48,353 nucleotides of DNA from JAUMXJ01 sp041781135 (GTDB lineage: Bacteria > Bacillota > Clostridia > Peptostreptococcales > Acidaminobacteraceae): contig JBHAZV010000047.1 in NCBI GenBank assembly GCA_041781135.1, forward strand, positions 1 to 48,353, written 5' to 3'. The translations under genes were made by a program, and so were the position numbers. Positions 43,475-48,353 of this stretch are shown piece by piece. The notes beneath the pieces are model-generated. The model saw nothing but the letters and a program-made list of their open reading frames with translations. It made no database searches and had not been told where the DNA came from. Positions within the stretch are counted from its first letter, which is position 1. Each line of letters opens with the position of its first letter.

Positions 43475-44458
43475 ATGGCAGTTTTCCGGGTGGAACGAAA
43501 CAAGGGCTACACCGTAATGAGCAACCACCACCTACGCAACAAGGAGCTTTCCTTAAAGGCAAAGGGGCTGTTGTCGCAAATGCTGTCACTCCCCGAAGAT
43601 TGGGACTACACCTTGAAAGGCTTATCCCTTATCAACCGGGAGAAGATAGACGCTATCCGCGAAGCCATACGGGAGCTTGAACGCGCCGGGTATATCGTCC
43701 GTTCAAGGGAGCGCGACGAGAAAGGACGCTTGCGGGGCGCGGACTATGTGATATTCGAGCAGCCGCAGCCGCCTACGCCGGATTTACCTACATTGGAAAA
43801 TCCAACATTGGATAATCCAACACAGGAAAAACCAACATTGGAAAAACCTACGTTGGAAAATCCAACGCAATTAAATAAAGATATACAAAGAACTGACTTA
43901 CCAAAAAAAGAAAAATCAAATACGGATTTATCAAGTACCCATTCCATTCCTATCCTTTCCCCTAACCCCTCACCTTGCGGGGAAGCGGCTACGCCGCCGG
44001 AACGGAAAGGAACGGAAGCGGCAGCACAGAGCGCAGTAGAGATATACCGGGAAATCATCAAGGACAATATCGACTACGACATTCTCAAACAGGACATGAG
44101 ATTTGACGGTGACAGGCTTGACGAGATTGTAGACCTCATGCTTGAAACAGTATGCACCGCAAGGAAGCGGGTGCGGATTGCGGGGGACGACTACCCGGCA
44201 GAGCTTGTGAAGTCAAAGTTTATGAAGCTGGACGGCGAGCATATCCGCTTTGTGCTTGACTGTATGCGGGAGAACACAACCAAAATCCGCAACATCAAGC
44301 AATATCTGAAAGCAGCCCTTTTCAATGCCCCGTCCACTATCGGCAACTACTACACTTCCCTTGTCGCCCATGACATGGCAAGCGGCGCACTGGCACCGAA
44401 GAAGCCGCAGTACGGCGACCCGGACTATTATTCATTCAAACCGGGCGAAAGCCTGTAA
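43475..44458 (+). CDS. DUF6017 protein, probable replication initiator/organiser of the element
   Basis: A 327-residue ICE protein. The first 95 residues look like a winged-helix replication-protein domain (YTVMSNHHLRNKELSLKAKG and LEDWDYT-like wording with TLKGLSLINREKIDAIREAI). A low-complexity Pro/Thr linker of six 5-residue units (about 105-134) follows, then the DUF6017 region (about 190-300; EIYREIIKDNIDYDIL and IRNIKQYLKAALFNAP). Homologues are common in Tn916/Tn1549-like clostridial elements. It starts after aaaggagtg at 43475. Confidence 0.85.
   Translation: MAVFRVERNKGYTVMSNHHLRNKELSLKAKGLLSQMLSLPEDWDYTLKGLSLINREKIDAIREAIRELERAGYIVRSRERDEKGRLRGADYVIFEQPQPPTPDLPTLENPTLDNPTQEKPTLEKPTLENPTQLNKDIQRTDLPKKEKSNTDLSSTHSIPILSPNPSPCGEAATPPERKGTEAAAQSAVEIYREIIKDNIDYDILKQDMRFDGDRLDEIVDLMLETVCTARKRVRIAGDDYPAELVKSKFMKLDGEHIRFVLDCMRENTTKIRNIKQYLKAALFNAPSTIGNYYTSLVAHDMASGALAPKKPQYGDPDYYSFKPGESL
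43787..43876 (+). repeat. Six tandem 15-bp units in the DUF6017 gene
   Basis: Encodes PTLEN, PTLDN, PTQEK, PTLEK, PTLEN and PTQLN in a row. It is in frame and makes a flexible linker, and is likely to vary in copy number. Confidence 0.85.
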
Positions 44459-44479
44459 ACAACAAAAGGAGGATTTTTT

Positions 44480-44698
44480 ATGGCACAGAGAACAGGAGCA
44501 TTGGTATTTGACGAGCGCACCGACCGTTACGACATCCGCTTTGACCTCAACACTTACTACGGGGGCTTGCATTGCGGCGAGTGCTTTGACGTGTTCGTGC
44601 GGGGCAAGTGGAAGCCTACCCGGATTGAGTACGGCGACAACTGGTATCTTGTGGGTATCAGAGCCGAGGACTTGAACGGGCTGCGGGTGCGTATCTGA
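44480..44698 (+). CDS. DUF5348 family protein
   Basis: A 72-residue protein of an ICE-associated family of unknown function, recognised by TGALVFDERTDRYDIRF and the closing VGIRAEDLNGLRVRI. AAAGGAGG precedes its ATG. It sits between the DUF6017 and pcfB genes, the usual place in these elements. Confidence 0.85.
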   Translation: MAQRTGALVFDERTDRYDIRFDLNTYYGGLHCGECFDVFVRGKWKPTRIEYGDNWYLVGIRAEDLNGLRVRI

Positions 44699-44739
44699 CC
44701 GCCGCCCCATAAAGAAACGCGAAAGGAGGACGCGAGAAA

Positions 44740-45216
44740 TTGCAGGACGAAGTAAACGAAAAGACCATAGCCCTTTACATCAAGACCGGGAAGCTGACCG
44801 CGCAGACGCTCCAAAAGGCAATGAAAGCCATTCTCTCAAAGGGCAAGAAAGAGCTTTCCAAACCGCCACAGGGCAAGCAGAGCTTAAAGCAGCTTATGAA
44901 GCAGAACGCGGGCGTTTCCAACATTGAGATTACAAAAGACAATATCAAGGCTTTTGAGAGTACCGCAAAAAAATATGGTATCGACTTTGCGCTGAAAAAG
45001 GACACGACGGAAACCCCGCCCCGTTACCTTGTTTTCTTCAAGGGGCGGGACGCGGACGCGCTGACCGCAGCCTTTAAGGAATTTTCCGCAAAGAAGCTGA
45101 CACAGGATAGGAAGCCCTCAATCCGAAAGCTGCTCTCAACCCTTAAAGAAGCCGCACAGGGCAGAAACGCGGAACGGGCAAAAGTCAAGAACAAGGACAG
45201 GGAGGTATCGCTATGA
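44740..45216 (+). CDS. pcfB: PcfB family (DUF3801) conjugation protein
   Basis: A 158-residue protein of the PcfB/DUF3801 family, which in conjugative plasmids such as pCF10 is an accessory relaxosome protein encoded next to the coupling ATPase. Recognised from LYIKTGKLTAQTLQKAM and the central RYLVFFKGRDADALTAAFKE. TTG start after AAAGGAGG (44722-44729). Its stop overlaps the virD4 start as ATGA (45213-45216), so they are coupled. Confidence 0.85.
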   Translation: MQDEVNEKTIALYIKTGKLTAQTLQKAMKAILSKGKKELSKPPQGKQSLKQLMKQNAGVSNIEITKDNIKAFESTAKKYGIDFALKKDTTETPPRYLVFFKGRDADALTAAFKEFSAKKLTQDRKPSIRKLLSTLKEAAQGRNAERAKVKNKDREVSL

Positions 45217-45518
45217 AGCCGGAAATCAAGAAGCTGCTTATCCTCAATCTCCCGTATCTGCTCTTTGTGTGGCTCTTTGATAAAGTGGGTGCGGCTGTCC
45301 GGCTCTCCCCCGGCGCGGACGCGAGCGCAAAGCTGCTACATCTTGGGGACGGTTTTAGTGCCGCCTTTTCCAGTATCGCGCCGAGCTTCCACCCGGCAGA
45401 TTTACTTATCGGCATTGCCGGGGCGGTCATTGTCCGGCTGATTATCTACGTCAAGGGCAAGAACGCGAAGAAGTACAGGAAAGGCATGGAGTACGGCAGC
45501 GCACGTTGGAGTGCATAA
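45213..45518 (+). pseudogene. VirD4-type coupling protein, truncated after about 100 residues by the nested element
   Basis: Only the N-terminal part is present: two membrane helices (about 9-30 and 65-88, with PADLLIGIAGAVIVRLIIY) and the start of the cytoplasmic part, RKGMEYGSARW. In intact homologues this is followed by more sequence and the Walker A ATPase. Here it ends at RWSA and a stop, exactly where serine-recombinase DNA begins. The remainder is presumably beyond the nested element, outside the window. Confidence 0.88.
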
Positions 45519-45565
45519 TTTTAAGTGTAAAGGAAGCCTATATGGACGCACAGGAGGTTATGCAC

Positions 45566-47416
45566 ATGACTGATTATAGTAAAATTACAGCCCTTTACTC
45601 CCGCCTTTCCGTGGGCGACGAGGACAGGGACGGCGGTGAGAGTAACTCGATACAGAACCAAAAAATCTTTTTGGAGAACTACGCCAGAGGGCAGCACTTA
45701 ACCAATATCCGGCACTACATTGACGATGACGAAAGCGGCAGATTTTTTGACCGTTCTGCCTACTCCCGCATGATGGACGATGTAGAGAACGGGAAAATCG
45801 GTGTCTGCATTATGAAAGACCTGACACGCTGGGGGCGTGACTATCTCCAAGTCGGCAATGCGATGGAGATATTCAGACGGAACAATGTGCGCTTTATCGC
45901 AGTCAACAACGGGATAGACAGCGAAAAGCCCGATACATTGGAGTTTGCGCCCTTTATCAACATCATGTCGGAGTGGTACGCAAAGGACATCAGCAAGAAA
46001 GTAAAGACCGGCATTAAGACGAAGGGCATGAGTGGAAAGCCGATTGCCACCGAAGCCCCCTATGGCTATGTCAAATCCCCGGACAACAAGGATTTTTGGA
46101 TTATCGACGAGGAAGCCGCCGGAGTTGTTCGTTTGATTTTTCGCCTGTTTCTGGACGGAAAAAACCGAAACCAAATTGCCGTATATCTCACGCAGGCGCA
46201 AATCCCAACGCCCACATTCTACATGAAAGAGCGCGGGCGGGGAACCTGTAAAAACAGGGCGCTCAATGAGGCCAACCGCTATAAGTGGAACAAAGCCACC
46301 CTGACCCATATCCTCACACGGCAGGAGTATTGCGGTGATGTTGTCAACTTCAAGACCACAAAGCACTTCCGCGACAAGCGGAACCACTATGTAGACCGGA
46401 GCCAATGGCAGATAACCGAAAATGTGCATGAGCCGATTATTGACCGCACCGACTTTGAAACCGTACAGCGGATTTTGGAAAATGCGCCCGTCAAACGCCC
46501 CAACGGGGACGGGGAAATCCACCCTTTGTCGGGCTTGCTTTTCTGTAAGGATTGCGGTGCGAAAATGCACATTCGCATAGATTATCGGAATGGCGGCAAG
46601 CGTCATGTTGCCTATTGCAGCGAGTACCACAAGGGAAAAGCCAAAAACCCCAAATGCAATTCCCCGCACATCATTGACGCGGATTTGCTCATGCAGACCA
46701 TCGCGGAAGTGCTGAAGAAAATCGAGGACTATTCTATCAGCAACTGGGCGGAATTTGAAGCCTTAGTGAAAAAGAACCTTGCCATGCAGCAGACCGACAA
46801 GACCAAGAAACAGCAGAAGCGTATCCCGCAAATCACGACGCGCCTTGAACAGATTGACAAGGTGCTGAACAAGCTCTATGAGGACAACGCCCTCGGCACG
46901 ATCCCGCAAGACCGCTATGAGCAAATGTCGCAGAAGTATTCAGAAGAATACTATGCGCTGAAAGCGGAGCTTGCCGAGCTGCAAGAGCAGCTATCCGCTT
47001 TTGAGAACGCGGGCGGACGGGCGCAGAAGTTTTTGAAGCTGACGGAACGCTACGCTGCCTTTACCGACCTGACCCCCGCCATTCTCAACGAGTTTATCAG
47101 CCGGATTGAAGTGCATGAGCGCGACAAGAAAAGGGCAAAACAAGCCATTCAGCACATCGGGATATATTTCAACTATATCGGCAAATTTGAGAACGAAGTG
47201 ACACAGCTTACAGAGCCAACGGAGCAGGAAATCCGGCAAATGCGGGAGAAAATCGAGGAAGCCCAAAAGGAAAAGAGCCGCGCCTACCACCGGCAGTATT
47301 CAAGGGAGTACCGGGCGCGTAACCTTGAAAAGCGACGGGAGTATGACCGCATGAAAGCACGGGAATACCGGGCAAAGAAAAAGGCACAGGAAGCCGCCGC
47401 AGCACCCGCACAGTAA
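45566..47416 (+). CDS. Large serine recombinase with DUF4368 C-terminus
   Basis: A 616-residue site-specific recombinase. The resolvase catalytic domain contains the nucleophilic Ser in ITALYSRLSVGDED and the active Arg in KDLTRWGRDYLQ. The recombinase domain (about 165-300) follows with APYGYVKSP, then a zinc-ribbon (LLFCKDCGAKMHI...YCSEYHKGK...KCNSPHI), a long coiled coil, and a charged, Arg-rich tail (EYRARNLEKRREYDRMKARE). It would excise and insert the nested element. AGGAGG at 45552-45557 serves the ATG at 45566 (or 45560). Confidence 0.93.
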   Translation: MTDYSKITALYSRLSVGDEDRDGGESNSIQNQKIFLENYARGQHLTNIRHYIDDDESGRFFDRSAYSRMMDDVENGKIGVCIMKDLTRWGRDYLQVGNAMEIFRRNNVRFIAVNNGIDSEKPDTLEFAPFINIMSEWYAKDISKKVKTGIKTKGMSGKPIATEAPYGYVKSPDNKDFWIIDEEAAGVVRLIFRLFLDGKNRNQIAVYLTQAQIPTPTFYMKERGRGTCKNRALNEANRYKWNKATLTHILTRQEYCGDVVNFKTTKHFRDKRNHYVDRSQWQITENVHEPIIDRTDFETVQRILENAPVKRPNGDGEIHPLSGLLFCKDCGAKMHIRIDYRNGGKRHVAYCSEYHKGKAKNPKCNSPHIIDADLLMQTIAEVLKKIEDYSISNWAEFEALVKKNLAMQQTDKTKKQQKRIPQITTRLEQIDKVLNKLYEDNALGTIPQDRYEQMSQKYSEEYYALKAELAELQEQLSAFENAGGRAQKFLKLTERYAAFTDLTPAILNEFISRIEVHERDKKRAKQAIQHIGIYFNYIGKFENEVTQLTEPTEQEIRQMREKIEEAQKEKSRAYHRQYSREYRARNLEKRREYDRMKAREYRAKKKAQEAAAAPAQ

Positions 47417-47434
47417 AACCGAATACTGACAACC

Positions 47435-47471
47435 AAGAGGGATTTTCCGGGCTACGGGAAATCCCTCTTTT
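47435..47471 (+). terminator. Terminator after the recombinase gene
   Basis: Stem aagagggatttt.cc (47435-47448) with gggaaatccctctt (47456-47469), then ttttg. Long stem and short T-run. Confidence 0.8.
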
Positions 47472-47494
47472 GCACCCAGAGAAAGGAGCCGCCT

Positions 47495-47689
47495 ATGGCA
47501 GAACAGAACGGGACACCTCAATCCCCCGACAGTGTTATCACGACACAGAGGGACGGACAGACCATCGTTGCGGAGTTGTTTTTCAACCACAGCGGCACAG
47601 AAACATTCCGCGACAAGCTGCTCAAAGTGATACTTGCCGACAGCTTGCAGGACGGTCAAGAGCCGGAAAAAACGAAAATCACGCGATAG
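47495..47689 (+). CDS. TnpW-like transposon-encoded small protein
   Basis: A 64-residue protein with a good Shine-Dalgarno (gaaaggag). It fits the small TnpW-type family encoded next to large serine recombinases (TETFRDKLLKVILADS). Function unknown. I am fairly but not fully sure of the name. Confidence 0.65.
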   Translation: MAEQNGTPQSPDSVITTQRDGQTIVAELFFNHSGTETFRDKLLKVILADSLQDGQEPEKTKITR

Positions 47690-47690
47690 G

Positions 47691-47728
47691 AACCGCCCGG
47701 ACGAAGAATGGTTCGCCGGGGCGGTTTC
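47691..47728 (+). terminator. Hairpin after the TnpW-like gene
   Basis: Stem aaccgccc (47691-47698) with gggcggtt (47719-47726). The loop is 20 nt and the following T-run is weak (tctatttg), so it may be a weak terminator or a structural element. Confidence 0.55.
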
Positions 47729-47822
47729 TATTTGAAAATCCCCATTTTCCCCAAGTCAAGAGCCGGGAAAATTCCCTCAAAAATGCCCCTCTCTCCAAAC
47801 GAGGGCGCAGAAAGGAGAGTTT

Positions 47823-48119
47823 ATGCGAACAGGGCTTCCCAAGCAAAAAAAGATCACAGACATCTGGTTTGATGAGAAAGACCCGTTGATCCATATCCGT
47901 ACCCACAACACCGACTTGAAGAAGCGGCTTGCCGCCTATGCCGAGCAGCACCCCGATGTGTGCCGCCAGACCGACGCAGACCCGGAAACGGGCTGCATGG
48001 AGTTTGACATTGAGAAAGGCCGCTTCTCTTTCCGTCTGACCGCCCCATACAGCGAGGAACGGCGGGAAGCGGCGCGGCGGTATGCCAGAGAGAGCAACGT
48101 CGCCGACAGGCTGAAATAG
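47823..48119 (+). CDS. Conserved small protein of unknown function in the nested element
   Basis: A 98-residue protein with a strong Shine-Dalgarno (aaaggagag) before ATG 47823. It is charged and has no membrane helix or signal; a typical stretch is KITDIWFDEKDPLIHI. I do not recognise the family. It lies between the TnpW-like gene and the attenuator, and its stop codon is 3 bp before the -35 box of the next promoter. Confidence 0.75.
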   Translation: MRTGLPKQKKITDIWFDEKDPLIHIRTHNTDLKKRLAAYAEQHPDVCRQTDADPETGCMEFDIEKGRFSFRLTAPYSEERREAARRYARESNVADRLK

Positions 48120-48121
48120 AG

Positions 48122-48150
48122 TTGAAATGTTCATAGTTTTGTGCTATACT
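48122..48150 (+). promoter_or_regulatory. Strong promoter of the attenuator-controlled gene
   Basis: TTGAAA (48122-48127), 17-bp spacer, TATACT (48145-48150), with a TGC extension (48142-48144). This is near-consensus for sigma-A. The transcript should start near 48157, leaving about 40 nt before the leader peptide. Confidence 0.9.
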
Positions 48151-48198
48151 TTTTCTAAAAGCAGAGTAATACTGCGGAATTGATTGGAGGACAACACA

Positions 48199-48225
48199 AT
48201 GGTTACATTTATGAGATTAAGATAA
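48199..48225 (+). CDS. Leader peptide MVTFMRLR (macrolide-type stalling peptide)
   Basis: ATG-GTT-ACA-TTT-ATG-AGA-TTA-AGA-TAA encodes the eight residues MVTFMRLR. GGAGG at 48186-48190 is correctly spaced. The last four residues MRLR are those of the leader peptides of ermD and mefA, which end or continue at Arg-Leu-Arg and stall the ribosome when a macrolide is bound. The match is in motif and length as known from those leaders; drug response here is inference. Confidence 0.85.
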   Translation: MVTFMRLR

Positions 48226-48296
48226 AACCGCGAGTTATGTTGCGGTTATCCGTATTGCATAACTCGCTTATTGAAGCAGAGATGTAATTACGGAGG
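48226..48296 (+). promoter_or_regulatory. Attenuator with mutually exclusive hairpins before the cargo gene
   Basis: Stem A pairs aaccgc (48226-48231) with gcggtt (48242-48247). Stem B pairs gcgagttatg (48230-48239) with cataactcgc (48258-48267), a perfect 10 bp that shares bases with A. Stem C pairs tccgta (48249-48254) with tacgga (48289-48294) and covers part of the GGAGG (48292-48296) of the next gene. A and C can coexist (off state). A ribosome stalled on the leader would break A, favour B, and so free the Shine-Dalgarno. Translational attenuation fits better than termination because no T-run follows B. Confidence 0.75.
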
Positions 48297-48304
48297 AAAA
48301 ACAA

Positions 48305-48353
48305 ATGAATAATAATTTATCACGCTTTGCAGACAGCAAGGTTTATTTTCAAT
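48305..48353 (+). CDS. Start of the attenuator-controlled gene, identity unknown (cut by window edge)
   Basis: Only 16 codons are visible (MNNNLSRFADSKVYFQ) after a GGAGG site. They match no macrolide-resistance protein start that I can recall with confidence (ErmB, Mef and Cfr starts differ). From the leader, a ribosome-targeting drug-resistance gene is expected, but the class cannot be told from this fragment. Confidence 0.7.
   Translation, partial: MNNNLSRFADSKVYFQ

Larger units (their letters stand above)
43090..48353 (+). mobile_element. Integrative conjugative element (left part), runs past the right edge
   Basis: Starting just after yviE, the gene content changes to the ICE module DUF6017-DUF5348-PcfB-VirD4, all on the plus strand, with tighter and more GC-rich genes. 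The exact left boundary is not visible; the stretch 43090-43270 holds no gene I can support, so the boundary lies there or at the terminator-like hairpin. No target-site duplication can be checked because the right end is outside the window. Confidence 0.8.
45509..48353 (+). mobile_element. Nested integrative element within virD4 (left part)
   Basis: The virD4 reading frame breaks at about 45509-45510 (a GA dinucleotide). Large serine recombinases of the TnpX/TndX type are known to use a GA core. A recombinase gene starts 56 bp later on the plus strand, followed by a TnpW-like gene and, further on, an attenuator-controlled cargo gene. The right end is outside the window. Confidence 0.8.

Noticed and set aside
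43180..43680. 166-residue open frame over the ICE left gap and DUF6017 start
   Set aside because: It runs into DUF6017 coding in another frame, has no ribosome-binding site, and its product is Arg-rich and featureless.
1..48353. CRISPR array or restriction-modification system
   Set aside because: No regular 25-40 bp repeat/spacer array and no Cas, methyltransferase or restriction genes were seen. The only regular repeats are the 33-bp triplet at 3900 and the in-frame linker at 43787.

Overview
The window looks like a chromosomal segment of an anaerobic, flagellated member of the Bacillota (Clostridia). Supporting this are a CIRCE-controlled groES-groEL pair, strong Shine-Dalgarno sites with occasional TTG and GTG starts, a lysine-fermentation gene pair (kal-kce), and a flagellar block in the Bacillus/Clostridium order comF-yvyF-flgM-flgN-flgK-flgL-yviE. 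I cannot name the species. The left end is cut inside a chemoreceptor gene and the right end inside a gene that follows a drug-type attenuator.

Positions 1-10200 hold a chemoreceptor tail, pyrG, kal and kce, then a stand-alone AAA/DUF4143 ATPase preceded by three repeats at an exact 33-bp period. groES-groEL under HrcA control, tRNA-Arg(TCG), msrA, a Nudix hydrolase and a membrane-anchored PilZ protein follow. Positions 10261-21360 hold a minus-strand pair (a TtcA-like enzyme and a membrane protein with a pseudokinase-like N-terminus). Next is a plus-strand operon of ABC ATPase, exported CARDB-like protein, MacB-like permease and class IV aminotransferase. After it come a minus-strand papain-like protease with a DUF4364 protein, and a PAS-PAS-degenerate GGDEF protein. 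Positions 21365-33000 hold pepF, nth, a long FtsA/PilM-like ATPase, a histidine phosphatase, CheX, a Na/Pi cotransporter with PhoU domain, and a 1399-residue secreted PKD-type protein.

From 33142 the plus strand runs metK-recD2-comF-yvyF. A decayed DUF4143 remnant and a sigma-28-type promoter follow, then flgM-flgN-flgK-flgL-yviE. In B. subtilis the next genes would be fliW and csrA. Here a mobile element starts instead, somewhere after 43083. It carries ICE-type genes (DUF6017, DUF5348, PcfB and the first part of a VirD4 coupling protein). Its virD4 gene is itself broken at about 45510 by a second, nested element with a large serine recombinase, a TnpW-like protein and an unknown small protein. 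At the right edge lies a consensus promoter, an 8-codon leader peptide ending in Arg-Leu-Arg (the motif of macrolide-induced ribosome stalling), alternative RNA hairpins, and the first 16 codons of the regulated gene.

The points most worth following up are the macrolide-type attenuator with its unidentified downstream gene, the nested element inside virD4, the split flagellar operon, the ABC-CARDB-MacB unit, the pseudokinase-like membrane protein, and the 33-bp repeats before the DUF4143 ATPase.
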